Shown piece by piece: positions 8,161 to 18,434 of a DNA stretch of 64,000 nt. The DNA comes from Terriglobales bacterium (GTDB taxonomy: Bacteria > Acidobacteriota > Terriglobia > Terriglobales > Acidobacteriaceae). A program made the translations under genes and the position numbers. A model generated the notes under the pieces. It was not told the DNA's origin and searched no databases. It saw nothing but the letters and a program-made list of their open reading frames with translations. Position 1 is the stretch's first letter. Every line of letters begins with the position of its first letter. The stretch lies in the NCBI GenBank assembly GCA_035487355.1, contig DATHMF010000073.1:62001-126000 (forward strand), read 5' to 3'.

Positions 8161-8198
8161 TTGCGAAGCCCTTAAATTAACGATTCAACGAGGAACTC

Positions 8199-9254
8199 AT
8201 GATTGAGAAGCTGAGGAAGCTGCGGCAGCACTTGCTGACTGGAGTCTCGTTCGCCATTCCCTTTATCGCCTGCGGCGGTATGTTGATCGCCATCGCCACC
8301 ACCTTCGCCGTCGCCTCCGGGCACATGACGCCGAAGGGGCCCGATTTTTCTCAGTTACCGACTTTGAAGCTGATTAATGACATTGGCTCAGCCTCCTTCA
8401 GTCTGATGTTACCGGTGTTGGCTGGCTACATTGCTTATTCGATCGCCGGCAAGCCCGGCCTGGTCGCGGGTTTCATCGGCGGATATCTTTCCGGCCAGGT
8501 TAACGCCGGTTTTCTGGGAGCGATGCTAGCGGGACTGTTGGCCGGCTACGTGGTGGATCTCATTAAACGCATCCCTGTTCCCAAATATATCCGGCCGGTG
8601 ATGCCCATCCTCGTCATTCCCATTGTTTCGGCAACCATCATCGGCGTCATCATGCTGAAGGTTCTCGGCGTGCCTATCGCTCATCTCATGAGCGCCGCCA
8701 GCGCAATGCTCAAATCCCTGAGCACGGGCAGCAGCGTAATTCTGGGAATGATTCTGGGAGCGATGATTGCCTTTGACATGGGTGGACCGGTGAACAAGAC
8801 CGCCTTCTTCTTCGGAGCAGCCATGATCCGCGAGGGAGACTTCAGCATCATGGGTGCGTGTGCTGCGGCTATCTGCACGCCGCCCTTGGGCATGGGGTTG
8901 GCGACCCTGCTGCGAAGAAAGCTATGGAGTCAGGAGGAGCAGGAAGCCGGCATCGCCGGGTTGACCATGGGTCTGATCGGCATCACCGAGGGCGCCATCC
9001 CATTTGCCGCTTCCGATCCGCTGCGGGTAATTCCCTGCCTCATGCTCGGCTCCATGGTGGCTGCGGTCATCGCCATCCTGAATGGAGTCGGGGACCAGAC
9101 GCCGCACGGTGGGCCGATTGTTCTTCCCGTTGTAATTCACCGCTGGGCCTATGTTCTGGCCATCCTTGCCGGAACGGCCGTGACCGCAATTTCGATCAAC
9201 ATTTTGAAGTCTTTCACCAAAAGCAAACCCGCACAAGCTGAGGAAACTGTATGA
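8199..9254 (+). CDS. PTS transporter EIIC, fructose/mannitol family
   Basis: This 351-residue polytopic membrane protein has the fructose-family EIIC signatures GVSFAIPFIACGGMLIAIA near the start, a GGxxGG-type loop (IAGKPGLVAGFIGGYLSGQ), FDMGGPVNKTAF and GITEGAIPFA. It forms the sugar channel of a phosphotransferase system in the inner membrane. ATG 8199 follows AGGA. Its stop overlaps the EIIB start (ATGA), so the two are translationally coupled. The separate EIIC and EIIB and the downstream HPr-EI-EIIA fusion make a complete PTS in three genes. The substrate may be a hexose such as fructose or mannose; the neighbouring alpha-mannosidase hints at mannose or a mannoside. Confidence 0.88.
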   Translation: MIEKLRKLRQHLLTGVSFAIPFIACGGMLIAIATTFAVASGHMTPKGPDFSQLPTLKLINDIGSASFSLMLPVLAGYIAYSIAGKPGLVAGFIGGYLSGQVNAGFLGAMLAGLLAGYVVDLIKRIPVPKYIRPVMPILVIPIVSATIIGVIMLKVLGVPIAHLMSAASAMLKSLSTGSSVILGMILGAMIAFDMGGPVNKTAFFFGAAMIREGDFSIMGACAAAICTPPLGMGLATLLRRKLWSQEEQEAGIAGLTMGLIGITEGAIPFAASDPLRVIPCLMLGSMVAAVIAILNGVGDQTPHGGPIVLPVVIHRWAYVLAILAGTAVTAISINILKSFTKSKPAQAEETV

Positions 9255-9550
9255 AGATCGTTGCTGTAACCGCGTGCCCTACAGGTATTGCACATACCTA
9301 CATGGCCGCCGAACAGTTAGAGAAGGCCGCCAAGGCCCTGGGCCACCAGATCAAAGTGGAAACCCAGGGTGCGATGGGCATCGAAAACGAGCTGTCAGAG
9401 AGTGACATACGACAGGCGCAAGTCGCCATCTTTGCGGTTGATATAGAAGTGGAAAAGCGCGAACGATTCAACAAGGTAAAGATCATCCAGGTCCCCGTGC
9501 AGGAGGCCATCAAGAATCCGCGCGGTGTTTTTGCCAGAATAAAAGAATAA
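9251..9550 (+). CDS. PTS EIIB, fructose family
   Basis: 99 residues, a complete fructose-type EIIB domain. The phospho-accepting Cys9 lies in the hallmark TACPTGIAHTYMAA. It accepts phosphate from the EIIA domain encoded downstream and passes it to the sugar in EIIC. It starts at ATG 9251, overlapping the EIIC stop. A 21-bp tandem duplication covers its last codons and stop, and the second copy supplies the ribosome-binding site of the next gene. Confidence 0.9.
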   Translation: MKIVAVTACPTGIAHTYMAAEQLEKAAKALGHQIKVETQGAMGIENELSESDIRQAQVAIFAVDIEVEKRERFNKVKIIQVPVQEAIKNPRGVFARIKE

Positions 9551-9580
9551 CGAAAATGGATAAAAGAATAACGACAAAGG
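9539..9580 (+). repeat. 21-bp tandem duplication at the EIIB stop
   Basis: Units 9539-9559 and 9560-9580 share ATAAAAGAATAACGA and end AAATGG or CAAAGG. The first unit includes the EIIB stop codon. The second ends in AAAGG, 10 bases upstream of the next start. Confidence 0.75.
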
Positions 9581-9590
9581 ACAGCTAAGT

Positions 9591-12143
<2,553 letters not shown>

Positions 12144-12168
12144 TCGGAGATTTTGCTTTGAAATAAAC

Positions 12169-12199
12169 GTGTGGCACAGCGTCCTCGGCTGTGTTTTTT
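12169..12199 (+). terminator. Rho-independent terminator after the PTS operon
   Basis: CACAGC (12175-12180) pairs with GCTGTG (12188-12193), followed by six T residues. The flank GTGTGGCACAG-CGTCC matches the palindrome found inside der, so a dispersed palindrome seems to act as terminator here. Confidence 0.7.
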
Positions 12200-12273
12200 G
12201 CCGCTCCGCGGAGTGGCAGCGAAAAGATTGTGAGCCCTAGAGATCAGCGAAGCGTCAAGAACAGGAGACATTT

Positions 12274-15200
12274 ATGGTGCAAAACCAGAACCGTTTGCCT
12301 TTACTGCTGTTGGTATTCCTAATGATGTTGGGCGTAGCCCAGGGCCAAACAGAAAAAGCCCAAACCAAAAAAGCCCAAAGCGAAAAATCATCAGCCCCCG
12401 ACCTGACCAAACAGCCAACCCTCTACGTCGTTGGCTACGCCCATCTCGATACCCAATGGCGATGGGAATATCCGCAGGTCATCCGGGAATATCTGCCCAG
12501 GACTTTGCACGACAACTTCGATCTCTTTGAGAAGTATCCGCATTACATCTTCAATTTCAGCGGCGCCAACCGCTATCGCCTGATGAAGGAGTATTATCCC
12601 GCCGACTACGAAAAGCTTAAGCAATATGTGGCCGCGGGCCGCTGGTTCCCGGCGGGCTCTTCGATGGAAGAGGGCGACGTCAACTCCCCATCGGCGGAGT
12701 CGATTTTGCGTCACGTCCTTTATGGCAACCAGTATTTTCGCCGCGACTTCGGCAAGGCCAGCGCAGAATACATGCTGCCCGATTGTTTCGGATTTCCGGC
12801 ATCTTTGCCCAGCATTCTCGCTCACGCCGGCATCAAAGGTTTTTCCACGCAAAAACTAACCTGGGGATCATCGGCTCCGGTCGGCGGTCCTGATTCACCG
12901 GAAAAAACGCCGGTAGGCACTCCTTTCGACGTTGGCATTTGGGAGGGCCCCGACGGAAAGAGCGTGTTGGCCGGCTTTAATCCCGGCAGCTACAGCGCGG
13001 ATATAACCACCGATCTCAGCAAGCCGCTTCCGCCTGCGCCTTCCATAAATCCGCCGCCCAATTCCTCCATAACGCCGCAGCAGTTGGAGTTGGCAAGATA
13101 CCAGGGAGACTGGGCTCGCCGAGTTCAGCACAATGGAGAAGTCAGCGGCCTTTTCACCGACTACCACTACTACGGGACCGGCGATATCGGCGGCTCGCCG
13201 CGTGAGCCTGCGGTAAACCTGCTGGAAGCAATTTTGACCAAGAGTGAAGCCGTGCTGCCCCGACCGCGCATGCCTGGCCAGCCGCAGCAGGCAGCTTCCG
13301 CACAGTCCGGCCCTCCGGTCAAGGTGGGCGATGGCCCGGTCAATATCATCTCCTCGAATGCCGATCAGATGTTTCTCGACATACGTCCGGAGCAAACTGC
13401 AAAGCTGCCGCGTTACAAAGGTGAACTTGAGTTAACCAATCACTCTGCTGGTTCGCTCTCCTCTCAGGCTTACCGTAAGCGCTGGAACCGCAAGAACGAG
13501 CTGCTGGCCGATGCGGCCGAAAAAGCTTCGCTCGCAGCTTCCTGGCTGGGTGCTCGTCCTTATCCGCTCGAACGTCTGAACAATGCCTGGACTCTGGTGA
13601 TGGGCGGGCAATTCCACGACATCATGGCTGGAACCGCAACTCCCAAAGCCTATGAATTTTCCTGGAACGATGACGTTATCGCGATGAACCAGTTTGCCGA
13701 TGTGCTGACCAGCGCTACCGAAGCCGTAGCCTCGGCCATGGACACACAGACCAAAGGCACGCCGATTGTCGTCTACAATCCGCTGAACATTGAGCGCGAA
13801 GACTTGGTTGAAGCTGAGGTCTCATTTCCGGATGGAACGCCGAAAGCCGTTCGCGTCTTTGGCCCCGATGGCAAAGAGGTTGCTGCGCAGTTGAGCGGCG
13901 ATCTTAAGGTGCTCTTTCTTGCCAAAACGCCTTCCGTGGGATACTCCGTGTACGATGTGCAGCCCGCGGACTCTGCTCCTCCGGCAGATTCTCCTCTTAA
14001 GGTTTCCGAATCGTCGCTCGAAAACGCTCGCTATCGCGTGAAGCTTAATGACAACGGCGATGTGGCCAGCATCTTCGACAAGAGTATCAACAAAGAATTG
14101 CTTTCGGCTCCGGCGCGTTTGGCTCTTCAAACCGAACATCCGCATGACTGGCCGGCCTGGAACATGGATTGGGCCGACCAACAGAAGCCGCCGCGCACTT
14201 ACGTCTCAGGACCGCCGAAGGTCCGAATCGTCGAGAACGGCCCCGCGCGTGTAAGTGTGGAAGTCTCACGCCAGGCTGAGGACTCGAACTTTGTTCAGTC
14301 CATCCGTCTTGCGGCAGGTGATGCCGGCAATCGCGTGGAGTTTGGCAATGTCATCGACTGGAAGGCAAAAGCAGCCGCCTTAAAAGCCACATTCCCATTG
14401 ACGGCCTCGAATCCACAGGCAACCTACAATTGGGATATCGGTACAATTCAGCGCGGCAACAATGATGAAAAGAAATTTGAAGTTGCTTCGCACCAGTGGT
14501 TCGATCTTACCGACAAGGGCGGAGCTTACGGTGTGACCGTGCTTTCCGACTGCAAATACGGCTCCGATAAACCTGACGACAACACGTTGCGTCTCACGCT
14601 GGTCTACACTCCGGGGTTGGGCGAAGGCAACGGCAGGGGCTACAGCGACCAGACCACGCAGGATTGGGGACATCACGATTTCATCTTTGGTCTTGCAGGC
14701 CATGCCGGTGATTGGAAGCAGGCGCAGACTGACTGGCAGGCTTATCGCCTCAATCAGCCGCTGATTGCATTTGAGAGCTCAAAACATCCGGGCGCTTTGG
14801 GAAAGAGTTTTTCTCTCTTCAAGGTCGATAACAGCCGCGTGCGCGTCCTTGCGCTGAAAAAAGCCGAGCAGAGCGATGAGCTTATCGTCCGTCTGGTTGA
14901 GCTCGATGGAAAACCCGCGCCCAAGGTTCACATCTCCTTTGCTTCTCCAATCACCGCCGCGCGCAAAGTCAACGGCCAGGAGATGCCCTTGGGCAAAGCT
15001 ACTCTAAGCAAAGGCGCATTGCTCGTAAGCTTCAATCCCTACGAAGTGCACAGTTTCGCTGTGAAGCTCAGCCCACCGCCCGCAAAGGCCGCAGCTCCTC
15101 AATCGCAACCGGTCACATTGGCTTACGACCGTCCCGTAGCCACCGTGCCCGAAACGAAGACGAAATCCGATATCGGCTTCGATTCTCAAGGCCGTGCCTT

Positions 15201-15807
15201 GCCGGCTGAGATGCTGCCCAGTGAAATCAGCTACGATGGCATTCACTTCAGCCTTGCTCCTGGCGGGGAGGCGAAGCCCAACGCCGTTACTGCCAAAGGC
15301 CAGACCATTACGCTCCCCGATGGAAACTTCAACCGTGTGTATCTGCTGGCCGCATCAGCAGACGGCGATCAAAAAGCCGCTTTTCGCATTGGCGACCAGT
15401 CTGTCGATCTTACGATTCAAGATTGGGGTGGTTACATCGGGCAGTGGGATAACCGCATCTGGAACAAGCGCGAAGAGCCGGTCCCGCCCAGGCCTGGCGC
15501 TCCTGCCCCGGCGCCTGGAACACCGCCACGCATGAGGACCGTGCTCGACTACACCGGCCTTACGCCCGGGTTCATCAAACGTGCGCCCCTGGCATGGTTT
15601 GCTTCCCATCACCACAATGCCGACGGCTCTGATGAGCCCTACGCATACTCGTATTTATTTGCGTATCCAATCGAAATTCAGGCTAATGCGAAGACGCTCA
15701 CCCTGCCCGATAACGACAAGATCCGCATTCTGGCGGTCACTGTGGCGAATGAGAGTGAAAAAGTGCGCCCGGCCCAACCTCTGTATGACACGCTGGAGAG
15801 GCATTGA
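12274..15807 (+). CDS. Secreted GH38 alpha-mannosidase
   Basis: 1177 residues with an N-terminal signal peptide (about 1-25, LLLLVFLMMLGVAQGQ). The GH38 catalytic domain starts with GYAHLDTQWRW (zinc ligands His57 and Asp59 by family analogy). The likely nucleophile is Asp170 in MLPDCFGFP. GGQFHDIMAGTA supplies a further conserved His/Asp. The middle and C-terminal beta-domains follow (about 500-920), then an extra region of about 220 residues that may be a carbohydrate-binding domain. It should cleave alpha-mannosides outside the cytoplasm and so feed the adjacent PTS. This recalls E. coli mngAB (PTS plus GH38), but there the mannosidase is cytoplasmic. ATG 12274 has AGGAGA. The terminator in front implies its own promoter. 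Confidence 0.88.
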   Translation: MVQNQNRLPLLLLVFLMMLGVAQGQTEKAQTKKAQSEKSSAPDLTKQPTLYVVGYAHLDTQWRWEYPQVIREYLPRTLHDNFDLFEKYPHYIFNFSGANRYRLMKEYYPADYEKLKQYVAAGRWFPAGSSMEEGDVNSPSAESILRHVLYGNQYFRRDFGKASAEYMLPDCFGFPASLPSILAHAGIKGFSTQKLTWGSSAPVGGPDSPEKTPVGTPFDVGIWEGPDGKSVLAGFNPGSYSADITTDLSKPLPPAPSINPPPNSSITPQQLELARYQGDWARRVQHNGEVSGLFTDYHYYGTGDIGGSPREPAVNLLEAILTKSEAVLPRPRMPGQPQQAASAQSGPPVKVGDGPVNIISSNADQMFLDIRPEQTAKLPRYKGELELTNHSAGSLSSQAYRKRWNRKNELLADAAEKASLAASWLGARPYPLERLNNAWTLVMGGQFHDIMAGTATPKAYEFSWNDDVIAMNQFADVLTSATEAVASAMDTQTKGTPIVVYNPLNIEREDLVEAEVSFPDGTPKAVRVFGPDGKEVAAQLSGDLKVLFLAKTPSVGYSVYDVQPADSAPPADSPLKVSESSLENARYRVKLNDNGDVASIFDKSINKELLSAPARLALQTEHPHDWPAWNMDWADQQKPPRTYVSGPPKVRIVENGPARVSVEVSRQAEDSNFVQSIRLAAGDAGNRVEFGNVIDWKAKAAALKATFPLTASNPQATYNWDIGTIQRGNNDEKKFEVASHQWFDLTDKGGAYGVTVLSDCKYGSDKPDDNTLRLTLVYTPGLGEGNGRGYSDQTTQDWGHHDFIFGLAGHAGDWKQAQTDWQAYRLNQPLIAFESSKHPGALGKSFSLFKVDNSRVRVLALKKAEQSDELIVRLVELDGKPAPKVHISFASPITAARKVNGQEMPLGKATLSKGALLVSFNPYEVHSFAVKLSPPPAKAAAPQSQPVTLAYDRPVATVPETKTKSDIGFDSQGRALPAEMLPSEISYDGIHFSLAPGGEAKPNAVTAKGQTITLPDGNFNRVYLLAASADGDQKAAFRIGDQSVDLTIQDWGGYIGQWDNRIWNKREEPVPPRPGAPAPAPGTPPRMRTVLDYTGLTPGFIKRAPLAWFASHHHNADGSDEPYAYSYLFAYPIEIQANAKTLTLPDNDKIRILAVTVANESEKVRPAQPLYDTLERH

Positions 15808-15915
15808 GGCATTGATCCATTGAGTCATCGGGTGATTGGGTAATTAAAGACCTGCGTACACGATTGAACGCCTTTACCCAATGTGGCAATGACCCGATGA
15901 TTCCATGCCTCAATT
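15803..15915. terminator. Long imperfect inverted repeat between convergent genes
   Basis: About 40 bases at 15803-15842 are the near reverse complement of 15876-15915. Both are made of octamer-like units (cattgagtc, gacccgatg, gcctcaat) around a loop of about 33 bases. It begins at the GH38 stop codon and ends 14 bases before the end of the opposing gene, so it could terminate both transcripts. Confidence 0.55.
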
Positions 15916-15928
15916 CGGAAGGAATCTG

Positions 15929-16276
15929 CTACTGCAGCTCAATCTTGCTGACCGTCATCGTGTCGCCGATCACTTCGCCGCTTACTGTCACCTTGATGTC
16001 TTTGTTCTTGGTGAGACCGTCAATGAACTTGCTGGCTTGTTCGTTCCCCGCTTTGTCGAACTTGATAAATTTCAGGTCATCGGTAAGCACGCCATAGCCG
16101 CTCTTCACACAATCGGGCATCTGCAGACATCCCTTGGTGTGCCCGGCGCCGCTCCTTGCGTGCTTCTGAAGCTCGCCGGCACAGGAAGAATCAAGCAGGT
16201 AGCCTTTCACCACGTTGTCGGCAGCAAAAGCGCTGATGGCCGATGCCACAAATAAAATCAATGCCAGTTTTTTCAT
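15929..16276 (-). CDS. Secreted Cys-containing protein, uncharacterised
   Basis: 115 residues with a signal peptide (about 1-18, LALILFVASAISAFA). The short mature domain has three cysteines (SSCAG, KGCLQM, PDCVKSGYG) and ends in a small beta region (KVTVSGEVIGDTMTV). It resembles a family of small secreted acidobacterial proteins that I know only as hypothetical. The start is ATG 16276 with GAGAAGGAC. It lies downstream of the thiol-redox operon on the same strand, separated by an octamer array, and its cysteines could be a substrate of that system (inference). Confidence 0.65.
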   Translation of the reverse strand: MKKLALILFVASAISAFAADNVVKGYLLDSSCAGELQKHARSGAGHTKGCLQMPDCVKSGYGVLTDDLKFIKFDKAGNEQASKFIDGLTKNKDIKVTVSGEVIGDTMTVSKIELQ

Positions 16277-16331
16277 GTCCTTCTCCCAGGATAAATGCGC
16301 AATCTACTATCCAATTTTCTTCTTTTCAATG

Positions 16332-16403
16332 GCCCAATGACCCGATGATCCAATGATCCAATAACCCAATGACCCAATTCCTCAATGACCCGATGACTCA
16401 ATT
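16332..16403. repeat. Octamer array (nine 8-bp units)
   Basis: Nine consecutive 8-base units follow the pattern ACCCAATG (GCCCAATG, ACCCGATG, ATCCAATG, ATCCAATA, ACCCAATG, ACCCAATT, CCTCAATG, ACCCGATG, ACTCAATT). The period is exact over 72 bases. The stop codon of the DsbD-alpha-like gene (16398-16400) lies in the last unit. Confidence 0.85.
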
Positions 16404-16970
16404 ATGAATATGCGGGCTCTGCGGCGGATTACGCACCCGGGGCTTGTCGGAAGGAATCCGCGAGCGCAATACTTTGACATCAAAGCTCACCGGCAACTGT
16501 TTTGGCGGATAGCAGGCGCGATCGCTGCAAGCCTGATAGTTCAGGACTCCGTGGACGCGATAATTTCCCGGCGTGGCCGAGCGGACCGCGCTCACGCTGG
16601 CCACAATGCTGAATTCACCGGTATATACGCTGAACTTCTGGTTGGGTGCAAAGGTGAGGCTAAGCTCCGTGCCCTGGGGATAGGTGACCTCTCCAATGCC
16701 GATATCTGTCGGTGGATCGAGCCTGAGCTTCGTGGGAATCTGCAGGTCAGAGTTGGGATGGTTGGAATTGATGTGATAGCCGCTCTTGACGCTGAAGTTC
16801 AGTTTTGCTGTTCCCGGTCTGCCGGCGCTCACCGTGATCTCGGTCGCGGGCAGGGCAGAGACGTAGCCAGAACTGGAAGAAGCCGGGCCGGTGGATAAAT
16901 CATCGGCCAGCGTTTGGCAGACCGGCAAAGAAACCAAAAGCAGGCACAAAAAGAAGCGGGTTAGTTTCAT
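16398..16970 (-). CDS. DsbD alpha-domain-like periplasmic protein
   Basis: About 190 residues, with a signal peptide (LTRFFLCLLLVSLPVCQTLA) and one immunoglobulin-like domain. The motif YQACSDRACYPPKQLPV matches the N-terminal domain of DsbD, where two cysteines about six residues apart exchange electrons with periplasmic partners. The domain here stands alone, with no membrane or thioredoxin part in the same chain. Those parts are the two upstream genes in the same operon. ATG 16970 begins a clear signal peptide; a TTG at 16991 would add seven residues. The gap to the tlpA-like stop is 22 bases. The last codons run into the octamer array. Confidence 0.72.
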   Translation of the reverse strand: MKLTRFFLCLLLVSLPVCQTLADDLSTGPASSSSGYVSALPATEITVSAGRPGTAKLNFSVKSGYHINSNHPNSDLQIPTKLRLDPPTDIGIGEVTYPQGTELSLTFAPNQKFSVYTGEFSIVASVSAVRSATPGNYRVHGVLNYQACSDRACYPPKQLPVSFDVKVLRSRIPSDKPRVRNPPQSPHIHN

Positions 16971-16992
16971 AAGGCTGAAATTCAAAAGCAAT

Positions 16993-17583
16993 CTATTTTG
17001 CCACAGTATTGCTGGCAGAAGCTGTCTGCAACGGCGCCCCTAAGGCCTTCTTAATATCGTCTTCCAAATCGCTACGCCCTCTGAGCCCGAGCGTCATGTC
17101 TACAATTTTGCCGTTGCGGTCAATGAAGAAACTGGAAGGAAGTCCATCAACTCCTCCATAAGCATCGCCTACTTTTTCCGTGCCTTGCACAATGGTGTAG
17201 TTGATGTTCATATCTTTGACGAACTTGGCGATCTCGTCCTGACTGCCGGCGTCGTCCATGGCGACCCCAACGATTTCCAGCCCCTGGGGCTGGTATTGTT
17301 TGTAGAAATCGACCAGCCACGGGGTCTCAACCTTACACGGACCACACCAGGTCGCCCAAAAGTTCAGCAGTACCGCTTTCCCACGATAACCAGAAAGCTT
17401 GACGGGCTTGCCATCCAGGGTGCTGAGTTCAAAATCCGGCGCCACGTTGCCCTTCATAGCCGATGCCTGCTCCGGCACAATGCCGTTGACCTGCACATTT
17501 TTGCGTGAAAGTCGCGCGCCCAGGTAGACCATGAACGCTACCGTAAAGATGATGACGAACAGAACAACGACGTTACGTTTCAC
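16993..17583 (-). CDS. TlpA/ResA-like membrane-anchored thioredoxin
   Basis: 196 residues: an N-terminal membrane anchor (about 3-20) followed by a thioredoxin fold of the AhpC-TSA/TlpA type. The redox motif is WATWCGPCK, followed by TPWLVDFYKQY, a central GVAMDD insert and the cis-Pro segment GLPSSFFID. It would reduce periplasmic disulphides, for instance apocytochrome c or the DsbD-alpha-like protein encoded next, using electrons from the CcdA-like protein upstream. It starts at a GTG (17583) 15 bases after the ccdA-like stop. Confidence 0.85.
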   Translation of the reverse strand: MKRNVVVLFVIIFTVAFMVYLGARLSRKNVQVNGIVPEQASAMKGNVAPDFELSTLDGKPVKLSGYRGKAVLLNFWATWCGPCKVETPWLVDFYKQYQPQGLEIVGVAMDDAGSQDEIAKFVKDMNINYTIVQGTEKVGDAYGGVDGLPSSFFIDRNGKIVDMTLGLRGRSDLEDDIKKALGAPLQTASASNTVAK

Positions 17584-17598
17584 AAAAAGACCCTGCCT

Positions 17599-18339
17599 TC
17601 ATAAAAATTTTTCTACGATGTTCTGGAAGAAAGGGAGCTTATTCAACCAACCGTTGATTTTTAAAAAATGCCCGGAAACAATCAACACTCCCAGTGCCAT
17701 CATGATCACGCCGCTGCCCACTTCAATTTTGTGCAGATGCTGGCGAATACGGGTATAAAAAGAGAAGAAACGTCCAATGGCAACCGTGGTGAGCAGAAAG
17801 GGCACGGCCAATCCCAGCGAGTAGAGCCCCAGCAGGAAAACGCTTTTCGTCACCCCCCCTTGTACGGCGGCCAGGCCCAGAATAAGACTCAGGATCGGTC
17901 CTACGCATGGGCTCCATCCGAAGGCGAATGCCAGTCCTACCAAAAAGGCCCCGGCCAGGGACGCGTTGGCCTTCAGGCTGTGCATGCGCTTATCGGCGTA
18001 GAGCATCTTGATAGGAACCAGTCCGGTCAGGTGCAGGCCAAACAGGATAATGACCACACCGCCGATCCGCAACAAGAGGCTGCGATGGCTTCCGAAGAGC
18101 GATCCCACGCCGGCGGCGGCGGCTCCCAGAGAGATAAATATCACGCTGAACCCCAGAATGAACATGATGGAATTCAGCATCACCACTTTCCGCAATTGCG
18201 GGGTGCCTTCTTTCAGCTCTTCCATCCCGGCCCCCGAGATCAGCGACACATACCCGGGAACCAGCGGCAGAACACACGGCGAGAGGAACGAAATCAGCCC
18301 CGCCAAAAATGCAGCAATAGGTAAAGGTAATGAGGACAT
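17599..18339 (-). CDS. ccdA: CcdA/DsbD-type membrane thiol transporter
   Basis: This 246-residue polytopic protein has about six membrane helices. Two Cys-containing helices carry FLSPCVLPLVPGYVS near the start and FGWSPCVGPILS in the middle, the paired redox cysteines of the CcdA/DsbD-beta family. It carries reducing equivalents from cytoplasmic thioredoxin across the inner membrane. It starts at ATG 18339 and heads the operon ccdA-tlpA-dsbDalpha on the minus strand. Together the three encode the same three functions as one full-length DsbD. Confidence 0.87.
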   Translation of the reverse strand: MSSLPLPIAAFLAGLISFLSPCVLPLVPGYVSLISGAGMEELKEGTPQLRKVVMLNSIMFILGFSVIFISLGAAAAGVGSLFGSHRSLLLRIGGVVIILFGLHLTGLVPIKMLYADKRMHSLKANASLAGAFLVGLAFAFGWSPCVGPILSLILGLAAVQGGVTKSVFLLGLYSLGLAVPFLLTTVAIGRFFSFYTRIRQHLHKIEVGSGVIMMALGVLIVSGHFLKINGWLNKLPFFQNIVEKFL

Positions 18340-18434
18340 GCCAGCAACTCTAATTGTAACAATCCTTGGCTTTTTAGACGTATGGGACCCGGATAAATCA
18401 CAGGGGGCGATGCCTTATAAAACCGTGAACTGGG

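Noticed and set aside
16332..16403. CRISPR array
   Set aside because: The 8-bp period with no spacers is a simple tandem repeat, not repeat-spacer organisation, and no cas genes are present.
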